Shown: piece by piece, positions 55,361 to 64,000 of the stretch
Numbering within the stretch: position 1 is the stretch's first letter
How the letters are laid out: the number at the start of each line of letters is the position of its first letter
Source of the DNA: Schizophyllum amplum
Lineage: Eukaryota; Basidiomycota; Agaricomycetes; Agaricales; Schizophyllaceae
DNA: 64,000 nt
Direction: 5' to 3'
NCBI GenBank assembly: GCA_007026445.1
Contig: VDMD01000013.1
Location: 434,001-498,000, forward strand
Notes under the pieces: model-generated
Seen by the model: only the letters and a program-made list of their open reading frames with translations
Databases searched by the model: none
What the model was told of the DNA's origin: nothing
Position numbers and translations under genes: made by a program

Positions 55361-58357
55361 CTACGACTTCTTGGCGCGCGCTGACTCACGTGTCCTCTGC
55401 TTAGCGGCCTCTAGTTCAGCTGATTTCGTCTTCTGGGCCTGTATACGCGCCGACTGACGCGTGCCGCTGCGCGCGGTCGTGCGCGAGCGCTTGGCGGGTG
55501 CAGGCGGCTCAGCGCCAGCATTCGATGCTGTGCGCTTTCGCGAGCCAAGGGAAGGCGCTGGCGCATCTTCGGCAGAGGCACGAGTGGCTTTCTTCCCTCG
55601 CCCCGAGCGAGGCGCAACGAGGGTGGGCGTCACGGGCCGACTGTCATCTACGTGCATCTCGTCGTGATCGGTCGATGTGCTTGCTTGCACGACAGGCGCA
55701 CGACCACGTTGGCTGCGACGACGAGCCGGTGCGGCAGGCGCGGCAGGCGGTACCGAGGTGAAGCGCACAGGCTCTTCCTCTTTCTTGGGCGGTGTCGGCA
55801 CCCAGACGTACTCCTCCGCGTCGCCCAGATAGGCATTGCTAATCTCCCGGAACGTCGCCTCCATTTTGTGGTATATGTCGTCGAGGAAAAGGTGATCCTT
55901 GAAGATCTGGCGTCCATTGTCGAGCTTCTTGAGCGGGATATCCTCGCTATCCTCTAGGCGGCGGTACGCATCGCGCATTTCGATGAGGAGTTCCAAGATT
56001 TTCAGCATGGGCGACTCGCGACCGTATATCGCGACGAGCGTCTGGGCGAGCATGAGCATCTGCTGCTCTTTCTCCAAGCACTTGGCGCGGGTAGCCGAGC
56101 CACGCAGATCGTCGACGAAGAGCTCAGACGCATGCCGATTGAGAAGAGCTTCAGTAGGGACGCCAGACGTCAGGGTCCCGACTTTGGATTTAGGCATCTT
56201 GCGGAAGGCAAAGTGGAGCGCCATCCAGAGAGCCGACTCGAGATCGTGGTAGTAGTTGTAGGCAAAGCATTTCGACGCGGGATGAACATCTGGACGCGTG
56301 AAGTCGATCTTGTTGCCAGCTTGAGGGAGAAAGGAATGCATTTGCGCCTGCACTTCAATTGCAATGAAGTGGGGGGTACCCTACTCGCATGATTAGGTTT
56401 ATAAGAATGGTTTCCAGCAGAACACGTACAGTGAGAGGATCATGCCCTGTCCCTCCGTCGTAAGGCCTTGCGTACTCCAGATCAGAGACCAATGTAATCC
56501 ACTGCTCCAAGTCGGCGGCGGTGAATCGCAATGGAAGCTCCAAACCGCCACTGCTATGATGAAGCAAGAAGTTTCCTGGGCTCACGTCCCTGTGCAGGTA
56601 TAAGGCGCGCTTCAGATAGCATAGAACTGAAAAGACATGCGTCAGCAAACGGTTGTGCGGGAATTGAGATCAGAAGACATACTTTTCACCACCTGACTGA
56701 GGGCGTGGAAATATAGCGCGGGCTTGCAGACCTTGTACAAATCGATGCAGAGTTGTTTGTAGACGGTGCGACAATGTTTCTTGGCATGCAGGTTGAGTAG
56801 AGGATCCCCGGCAGCCTGGGGCGCAGGCGTTGCGACGCCGTCGCGCGCTTCCACGGTTCTAACTTCGGCGGACGCCTCCAGTATCTTCTTGGACGGCCCA
56901 TCGTTCTTCGGATTCTCATGATGCAGGAACTCGTAGACCTTGTTGACGTCTGGCGGACGAGGCACACTGCTAGGCGACTCGGACGCCGCAGGAGGGTAGC
57001 GCACCATACCATCCTCCTCGATGCCCATGAAGTGGTCCCGAATGTCGTCCCAGCCCGGTAGCTTCTCGAGTCTGCCAGTAATGTCTCGCTGGATCTTCCC
57101 CTCGTCCTTGACATCGCTGTAGACCCAGTAATCTCGGAGGACCTCGGGGATACAGCTCAGCAGGCGGTCCTTAGCCAAAGCTGCATTCTTGAGAACAAGG
57201 TTGACCTCGAAGACGCGCATGGCCCGCGAGTAGAGTTCAATGGCGGAGCTGTCGTCCAGGACGCGTGTGGTCTGGTATGTGGTAAACTTGGCAGACTCCG
57301 CGTTGTATATGTCGAACTGGTATTGCAGACGACCGCCGATGTCCAAAACCCGACGGACGGTAGGGTCAAAGCCGAGCACCGAGAGCGGCGCATATGTGTT
57401 GGCGAGAACGAACAGGACGAACCAATGTGGTTCCTATGAGGCATAGGTCTCAGGATATCACGCAGGCCGTCAGAGCGAAGGCGACACACCTTATTTATGT
57501 CGAAGACCCGACATACGCCTGTATGAGAGCGAGTATGGTACCATATTCGCATAAAGGTCCTCTCGATCGTGAACGAGAGAACAGCAGCACGACCGACATC
57601 GTTGTAAAACGCATGCCCGGCGTGGCCAAAGGTCTTCATCTCGTTCTAAAACGACGTTAGCGTTCTTCCGCTAAAGCACGAGGAGAGACCGGCAACGCAC
57701 ATCGATAATATCCTTATCCGTGATTCCCAACTTGAATTCCCCAGTATCGGTGAGGTCGGCGGTGAGCACCTTGCCGTCCACGTACATGCGGCCGTCCTGG
57801 CTGACGACGCCACCTGGCAGTGCTCTGGGATAGGACGAGTTCTTCCGAACGAAGATCGCATCGATACGGTGCGAGGAGCCTTGAACTTCCGACGCCGTAG
57901 TCTTCAGAGGTCGGCACATGAACTGCGTTGTGCGCTTGTCGCTCGAGAAGCGCTCGGGAAATATTCGTTCCGCGGTGGAGAGAATCTTCTCGACGACCTT
58001 CTCGAGGCGGGCAAAGTGAGCATCCTCGTTCGCCGATCGGCTCTTTGCGGTCGACTCTTCATGCAGTTTCGTAAGGCACTCGAGGTCCGCCCAGTGGCTC
58101 GGCCTGCCCTTGATTGTGCGATTCTTTTTGAGAGTATCGACTAGTGTGTCAAGGTCTTTGTCAGGTGGTCTCTGCCATCCGCTGAGATAGGTATTGTAGA
58201 AGGCGTGCATGCCACAGACACGCGTTCTGCCACGGTGCGCAGCGCTGTCCCGATAGCGAAGGCGGCCAAGATGGAGGTTTTCGACGTTGACAGATCCCAT
58301 CGTCATGTAGCGACTCCGGATTGGTGTGTCGGATCCGTGAGGGTGCTGGAGCGACAT
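55361..58357 (-). CDS. FunK1-type protein kinase 2
   Basis: Paralogue of the 48470-51275 kinase in opposite orientation. ATG at 58357 (MSLQHPHGSDTPIRSRYMTM), stop at 55361. Its N-terminal region is longer (HAFYNTYLSGWQRPPDKDLD), then EDAHFARLEKVVEKILSTAE, LSFTIERTFMRIWYHTRSHT and LSVLGFDPTVRRVLDIGGRL. Core: KHCRTVYKQLCIDLYKVCKP, catalytic loop YLHRDVSPGNFLLHH (about 56570-56610), VSDLEYARPYDGG, GTPHFIAIEVQ and FAYNYYHDLESALWMALHF. Here the canonical HRD is kept; DFG is DLE. An insert of about 50 residues before the core (VYEFLHHENPKNDGPSKKIL) is missing in kinase 1. The tail is basic (RSQRGRAPV, KRSRTTARSGTRQSARIQAQ). Introns match those of kinase 1 where compared. Confidence 0.9.
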
Positions 58358-58431
58358 GGTGAGCACTCGGTTTGCAGAGCAGTGGCGAGGCAGGAAATCG
58401 AGGAATGAGCATCGTTAGAGAACAAGACACA

Positions 58432-58442
58432 CCTTTTATAGA
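58432..58442 (-). promoter_or_regulatory. TATA box of kinase 2
   Basis: On the minus strand CTCTATAAAAGG sits about 80 bp before the ATG at 58357. Kinase 1 shows no equally good TATA; it has CT-rich duplicated CCTACACCCGCTT there instead. Confidence 0.6.
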
Positions 58443-58601
58443 GCAATGATGAGGCCCAAAAATGTTAGGAAGCCAGTCAGAGAACAATGAGGCGACGTTC
58501 TGAGATGCGAGGGGCCACCGTCGTGGTGGTTGAACAAAGAGATCAACTCTGGATTCAGCACGTGTGCGTAACTGGCCTTTGATGCCCATCACACGATGAA
58601 C

Positions 58602-58624
58602 CGGAGCCGGGGTCATCCCCATAT
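58602..58624 (-). promoter_or_regulatory. 23-bp promoter block shared with kinase 1
   Basis: Exact reverse complement of 48242-48264, about 245-267 bp before the kinase-2 ATG. The region just upstream (58625-58660) aligns with the left flank of the 45812-48240 insertion. Confidence 0.7.
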
Positions 58625-60096
58625 GGAACCTCATTGTTGAACTTCTGCTGCGCCTGGCGCAGGGCCCCAGCGCGTTCATTATCCTTCATCACACCATCAT
58701 GGATCTCATAACATCCATTGTCTGCCAGTATAATGCTGAGTTTACGACCCTGGTTCACGGGCTCAGATCCAGCTTGCCATGCCAGCATTTACGGTAGAGC
58801 CGCGCCGGTAGATCGGAATCTCTCGATGCAAAGGCAAACAATGGACTCGCCAGAAGGTGGCAGGTGCTGCAGACTGTACTGGGACCAAGCGCAGATGCCG
58901 CTCAAGTATTTTGGCTTGCTTGTTTTGGACTGTCGTTAAGGCCCTTCCTCTTCGAAGCAGGGTTTCAAGTAGCCCTTCCGCCTATTCGAGTCGAGGTAAG
59001 TACATTTCACAGTGAAGGTGTGGTGAAGGTCGCGTCGTGGCGACGCTTTCCACTTCTTGATAAGTAATCAGTGCATTGCCGTACCACTGGCACATATGTA
59101 CAGCCGCTGCAACAGTCGCCACCCCAAGGACATGCCGGCACTGTTGCACCAGTTCGATACCCGTAGACGAGGAAGCTACACCTCTACTGCCACCATAGAC
59201 TGCTCGAAGCCATGCAGCGCATAGACAGGACTTTCTGTGACTCTCATTACCAGCCTGCGTAGGACCTTTCCCCAATAACAGCAGCTCTTCCATGGCACTC
59301 TCACATACCTCTCATATCATCCTAAACAGGGCGACGTTCGGGCTCTCCACGCTTGCTTTCGGCAGTTTCCTTGGCTGGCCAGGCGCGCGCCCAGTTCCTC
59401 TTGTTCTGCTCAAGCCATCACATCTCTGTTGCCGGCGCCTCCCAGTCGAAGCCTGCAACGGAAGCAACCGCTACGGGGCGTGCTCGTGCAAATCGGGTGA
59501 CGGCCAAGTCGATGGCTGCACGTTTGCCGGTATCAGCTCTTCGTCGTGTCAGGCTTTGCTCACCGACATCCGGGTCAGACTGCTACTTCACCGAGTCGCA
59601 ACTTTTGACGTGCGACCCCGCATAGAGCGTGATAAGCTGTGAATCATGATAAGCGAAGGACTCGAGAGAAGGAGCGGCGAGCCTCACGCGTAAGCGTTGT
59701 ACTCACATATTTGGGCTATATATCAACATGTATGAACCTGGTATGCACACACCTGGTGGGCGGTATAGCTCATGCGTGCGATACCACTGACGAATGGCAC
59801 CTGGGGTATCGCCAATATGGTGCTTTCCACGGGCCACCACTTGTATGAAGTGTGAGTGTATTTGCTATCTCGCAGATTCTGTATGCGTCTGTGGTTGGCC
59901 TTTCGAGCACAGGGAGCAGACATGCAGCTTGGCATGTCTTCTGATGGAGTTCCAGAGTAGATGCAATAGACCCTGGCTGAGGGATGTCTCTTGTTATGTG
60001 CATAGCATATGGGCATACAAGGGCAATACAGCGACGTGATAGCGAGAGAGAGATGGATGCAATGCGGACGAGAACCGAGTCTGCGCCAGAGTCATT
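58625..60096. other. Kinase-2 distal promoter and spacer
   Basis: 58640-58995 is homologous to 45560-45800. The rest has no supported gene; an ORF at 59292-59642 (116 aa, several cysteines) is too weak to call. 59640-60096 shows nothing recognisable apart from the S29 3' end. Confidence 0.4.
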
Positions 60097-60371
60097 CTAT
60101 CGGTTCTGCAAACATTGGATCAATTACTAGTATGGATGATGCGCGTAGGGAACGCACCTTGGTGAAGCCGATCGCAGCAGACTTCTCACGGAAGCACTGA
60201 CGGCAGAGGTCGAGTCCGTACTTGCGGATAAGACCAGCCTGGTGGCAGCACAGGCGGCTACAATCCGTTCATGAGCAGGGAAACGCGAGGCGGCGCGTTA
60301 GCTACTGACCATTGGCGGGAGCCCTTTCCGTACTTGCGTGGGCGGGAGAACCAGACGGCGTCGTGCGTCAT
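60097..60371 (-). CDS. RPS29: 40S ribosomal protein S29 (uS14), 56 aa
   Basis: Zinc-binding protein of the small-subunit head. Exons 60310-60371, 60158-60257 and 60097-60105 join through two GT-AG introns to exactly 56 residues, the normal length. The start is [20 protein letters not shown], then [19 protein letters not shown] and [17 protein letters not shown]. The CxxC...CxxC zinc ligands are present and the first intron splits the first cysteine codon (TG|C). The last exon is only AAC CGA TAG. A further intron in the 5' leader is plausible (GTGCGT at about 60431). The protein is essential, so this copy is expected to be functional. Confidence 0.95.
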
Positions 60372-61000
60372 TTTGATGATCTGGCTGGAGACGTGTAAGA
60401 GGCGAGCTCGACGGCGTTAGCGACGGCAACGCACCTTGCTGAGGGCTTGGGGGCGGCGACGGGCGCGATGGTGAAGCGCTGGTGCAGACGATCGCAAACT
60501 GTACAGTTGCTCGGCTAACGCCGGATCGGCAATTGCGGCATCGGCAAATACCGCTTTTTGGCCGCCTTGTGCTCAGGCCCTGCTTGCCTTCTAGTGTCAG
60601 TGTCTCCTATACGTGCTCTGCGACATAATTGGTCACATAGCACAAAGACTTATGCAATCTTCAGCGAGAATATTCAGTCAAGATATAGCCCTCTCTCAGT
60701 CGCGCCCTCAACGGCATGATTCGCAGTGCTCTAGAATATGATTCTTGAATTTTGCAGCTCATGCACCTTCATGAACATCCTGATCATGTCTGACGACCAT
60801 GTCACCTTCCGTGTGCCAGCCCTTGCGTTGTCAACATCTTCACTGTCCACGTCGCCAACGGAGCGGACTGCAACGAGACTAGATTGCATCGGGGCTTTCA
60901 CAAGCCACATACAAGATTCGACGTATATACAAGTTTTTCTTACAACGAGAGTACAGACAACCATAACCTGAAAACAAACATAGATCCCTTTTGTACGCGA
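60372..61000. other. S29 promoter region and pectate lyase 3' flank
   Basis: It includes the S29 5' leader. A stretch at about 60505-60570 rich in CGGCAA/GCCG motifs recalls the TGCC-rich sequence at 22640-23310. No gene is supported. Confidence 0.45.
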
Positions 61001-62243
61001 TCAGAAATCGAGAGTCTGACCAGCGTCAGCAACGACTGTCGCAGCGACCTCCGCCGCAGGCAGGAGCGTGTAGTCGTACGGCGCCGATGTGAAGGTGCCT
61101 GCAACGACCCTGTGAGCTTCGTGGAGTCAAAAACAAACTAGATTGATACGCACCCTCCGGCGCCGTGTTCTCCATCCCGCCGAAGTCGTTGTCGATTGCA
61201 ACCGCGAAGCCCTCGTCGGTGGAGTAGAGCGGATCCGAGCCGCCGCTCCAGACGTTGTCCTCGACGAGCAGCTGGGCGCCGTCGCGCGTGTTGATGCCGG
61301 CGTTGTTGTCCACGTAGTAGTTGTTGTAAATGTGGCCCGTGCCGAAGCGGAAGGAGGGCGTGCGCGAGTTGAGGTTCTCCCAGTAGTTGAGGGCGTAGGT
61401 GACTGAGGAGATGGTGGTCAGCTTGGGCGCGAATGCGGGGTTGTGCAGCGGGGCAATGCTGGCAAGGCTACTCACCGGTCATGGCCGTGTCCTCGTCGCC
61501 GTTGTTGTCCGAGTGCCCGACGAGCGAGGCCTTGTAGTGGTCGTGCAGATAGCTGTTCGTCACGGTCACGTACGTGCACCCGTGCGTGATGTCGAGCAGC
61601 CCGTCGTAGTAGTCCTTGTCGTGGTCGAGGTCGGACGACAGGTCGAGGTGGTCGACCCACACGTTGGACGCCTCCTGGATGCCGATCGCGTCGCCTGCCT
61701 CTGCGAGAACCTTGGAGACCTTGAGGTTGCGCAGGATCACGTTCGACTCCTTGTAGACGCGGAGGCCGACACCCTCGAGGGCTGTGAGAGTGGTTGTCAA
61801 GGGACGTTTGTGAGGAAGAGAGGTCAGAGGGGGCAGACGTACAAGAGCCAGCCGCGCCGAGGACGGACGTGTTCGAGCCGACGCGGAGGACCTCGTTTCC
61901 GGTGATGGTGCCGGAAATGATGACAATCTTGGCCTCACTGCCCTCGACGGCAGCCGCTAGCTCCTCGAGAGTGCTGACGGTGGTGGTCGTGCCGCCAGAG
62001 CCGCCCGTAGTGCTGGTGTCTTATCAGTATGGTACAATGTAGCACTAACGTGTAGAGAGCGTACCCGCCGAGAGCAGCGTATCCAACCGCGGCTACGTCG
62101 TTGACGTCGGCCCGCTTCAGGATCTCGTTCGAGGGCGCGGCCTGAGGCAGCTGTCAGCAACTGCACGAATACATGAGACGGGGCAGACATACAGAGGCCA
62201 GCTGGATAGCGGCAAGGAGGACGAAGGACAGGCTGAACTTCAT
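61001..62243 (-). CDS. Secreted pectate lyase (PL1 family)
   Basis: Cleaves polygalacturonate by beta-elimination during plant cell-wall breakdown. ATG at 62243; MKFSLSFVLLAAIQLAS is the signal peptide, with a KR site (EILKRADV) as a possible propeptide cut. The beta-helix follows: TVSTLEELAAAVEGSEAKIV, ISGTITGNEVLRVGSNTSVL, LRVYKESNVILRNLKVSKVL, the calcium-site and active-site stretch NVWVDHLDLSSDLDHDKDYY and GLLDITHGCTYVTVTNSYLH, DHYKASLVGHSDNN, then NSRTPSFRFGTGHIYNNYY with the catalytic RxPxxR. It ends VADAGQTLDF at 61001. About five short introns. A TATA box lies about 90 bp upstream. The gene appears intact and suggests a plant-degrading lifestyle. Confidence 0.93.
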
Positions 62244-63341
62244 CTTGAAGACGGCTGCGAGGGATTGACGACGTGTAGAGGGCTCGAGGAAGCGCTGAGG
62301 ACTGATGATGCTCCCGTCGTCGCAGAGGCCTTATATACGCGCCTTCTCGGATAACACTCGGTGAGCATAACGGAGAAACACCCTGCGCGTAGTGACAGGG
62401 ATGGCAGCCCAACGTCTGCGCACAAATTCGACTCGTGAACCCGTAGAAATTTGGACGGTGCTCGCCATCGAAGTTGTCATCGTCGTGAGGTCGCGATTGA
62501 ATGCGGTTGAATAGCGCACGGGCACTCTGAATAGCACACGGTACGCTGAATAGCGCATGGTATTCTGTTGGATATGGTGCGCGGGACCATGCCTGCGGCG
62601 TGCTTCACGCAACCTTTGGGACGAGGCACCCGCGAGTGATCACCGGGCTGCAACCTTCATTAAGGGCCAGACAACGCTGAATTCTGTGTTCAGGCAGTAA
62701 CATTGCATGTCCGGCGGATGATACAATGCGGCTTCTCTACGATGATAGGTGCACTCACTGTGAACCTGCCGGACTGAACGAGCAAACGCGACCTTGACGA
62801 GACCAAAAAAGAAAAGCGAATGTGCTGCTGAGTCGCGGCAGTGCCCAGACGGGCCGCCTCTGCGTGTCGATGTGACCAAGACGAGGAAGGAAGCCCATGC
62901 TGTCAGATGTTCTGTGCTCTGTATGCGCAAGACAGCATTGAGAGTCCGTCCACAGCATACAGAGTCACCAGCCGCAGCAGCACTTGACGATGGTCTATGG
63001 TGGTCATGGAGAGTGTGCTTTAGAAAGTCGCGGCCCGCGGGAGGCAGAATGTCGGCACTGAGGAAGATGTTCATGGACCACAGGGGTTGGACGGCCCGTC
63101 AACTTGGATTGAACAAGAAGAATATTTCTGCAATAGATCAGGCTTGACCACACCCGTTGGAAAGACATCTTCGATGCGCCACGGGCAATGGCTGACCTAT
63201 AGTAGTGAGAGAACATGGTGGTGAAAAGCACGTGTCTCAACAGGAACCATGTGGTCTCGGAAACTCGGACCGAATTTCTACTTACACTTGCCATCGTGAC
63301 ATTGCGTCTCGCGCAAGAAAACGTCCTTCGCCCCTACCACC
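62244..63341. other. Divergent promoter region
   Basis: Between pectate lyase and the PHF5A gene. Three imperfect copies of TGAATAGCGCACGG lie at about 62506-62565. A 144-codon minus frame at 62640-63074 has no supporting features. Confidence 0.45.
62331..62340 (-). promoter_or_regulatory. TATA box of pectate lyase
   Basis: GCGTATATAA on the minus strand lies about 90 bp before the ATG at 62243. Confidence 0.6.
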
Positions 63342-64000
63342 ATGTCGAAGCACCATCCCGGTATGCAAGCTCCCTCAACGCAGTCTTATGTATGACTGAC
63401 TATGCGCTGCAGATCTTATTATGTGCCGCCGGCAGCCAGGCATCGGTAAGCCACCCTCAGTTCGGATGTTGCGCGACTTCTTATTGACAAAACACGCGTC
63501 AAGCCATCGGCCGTCTCTGCGAGAAGTGTGACGGAAAATGGTGCGTTGATTACTACTATTTCTCTTTAGTCGCTTGCTGACAAGTTCATTCATCCACGTC
63601 CTATCCTTGATCGAACATGTTTCCCCGTCACATTTCCTGGGTCCTGCTTGCGTATGCGTTCCTCTGCGCTGCCTGCGCCTGTCTTTCATGACACTAGCCC
63701 CGTATGCGACTCCTACGTGCGACCGGAGACGCTGGTGCGGATATGCGACGAATGCAACTTCGGTACATACGGAGGACGGTGCATCATCTGTGGCTCGCCC
63801 GGTGCGTACTAGTGCTAGCAGTTATATACACTTCACTGACGGCTGCTTCCCCCTTCTATGCGTCTTCTGTATCGTCAAACCTGTCCCTCACGAACTCCCT
63901 GCCTTGAAATAATGTCCGATCTTGTCCATAAACCTCGCCCGTCCGACCACACTCCCTTTTTCTCCACATCAATCTGCACCCTCCGGGCCATCCTTTTGAT
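63342..64000 (+). CDS. RDS3: PHF5A/Rds3 splicing factor subunit (partial)
   Basis: Zinc-finger subunit of the SF3b complex that recognises the intron branch site. Exons 63342-63360, 63413-63445, 63504-63540 and 63698-63801 join in frame through GT-AG introns: [45 protein letters not shown] and [19 protein letters not shown]. The regularly spaced CxxC pairs are the zinc ligands. The expected last part, starting at the next glycine and about 45 residues long, is not seen between the donor at 63802 and the window end; it should lie beyond 64000. The N-terminal residues match the highly conserved family. Confidence 0.9.

Noticed and set aside
59292..59642. 116-aa cysteine-containing ORF
   Set aside because: Hydrophobic start not convincing as a signal peptide, cysteines not in a known pattern, no promoter evidence.
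62640..63074. 144-codon minus-strand ORF
   Set aside because: Lies in a divergent promoter region, with no domain and no splice or TATA support.

Overview
The window looks like nuclear chromosomal DNA of a filamentous basidiomycete, most likely an Agaricomycete. It is GC-rich, its genes are split by many 45-80 bp GT-AG introns, and it carries FunK1-type fungal protein kinases, a CYP61 sterol desaturase, a basidiomycete-style BAG-domain gene, a Ty3/gypsy chromovirus of the mushroom type and an intron-bearing tRNA-Tyr. I name no species. Exon limits are my own reading of splice sites and protein families; nothing was searched.

Layout: 1-1551 (-) partial glutamate decarboxylase; 2964-3450 a TA-flanked MITE; 3983-7018 (-) a bHLH transcription factor; 8248-8574 a second TA-flanked MITE; 9315-22392 (-) a 13.1 kb Ty3/gypsy chromovirus with two 510-bp LTRs, a gag-protease-RT-RNaseH block, a broken integrase/chromodomain and an unusual 3.4 kb accessory coding block before the 3' LTR; 24302-26744 (+) BAG-domain protein; 26867-28382 (-) seven-TM-like protein; 29041-30893 (+) tandem BTB modules; 31213-35261 (+) MSH4; 35521-35607 (-) tRNA-Tyr(GUA); 35987-37066 (-) unknown protein; 37386-37870 (+) small mitochondrial-type protein; 38708-40435 (-) single-pass membrane glycoprotein; 41928-43774 (+) ERG5; 44216-45483 a TIR element; 45812-48240 a 2.4 kb TA-flanked TIR element; 48470-51275 (+) FunK1 kinase 1; 51503-52541 (+) Derlin; 52875-55226 (+) PNGase A; 55361-58357 (-) FunK1 kinase 2; 60097-60371 (-) ribosomal protein S29; 61001-62243 (-) pectate lyase; 63342-end (+) PHF5A/Rds3, cut by the window end.

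The genes do not form one pathway: housekeeping (S29, PHF5A, Derlin, ERG5), meiosis (MSH4), GABA shunt (GAD) and secreted enzymes (pectate lyase, PNGase A) are interspersed with mobile DNA. Two regions deserve most attention. First, each LTR of the gypsy element has four repeat units, each pairing a constant motif with a 5-bp hairpin whose stem sequence differs but stays fully complementary, a covariation signature. Second, the two kinases form an inverted duplication around Derlin and PNGase A; homology reaches into both promoters, and the kinase-2 promoter looks like the empty site for the 2.4 kb element inserted upstream of kinase 1.
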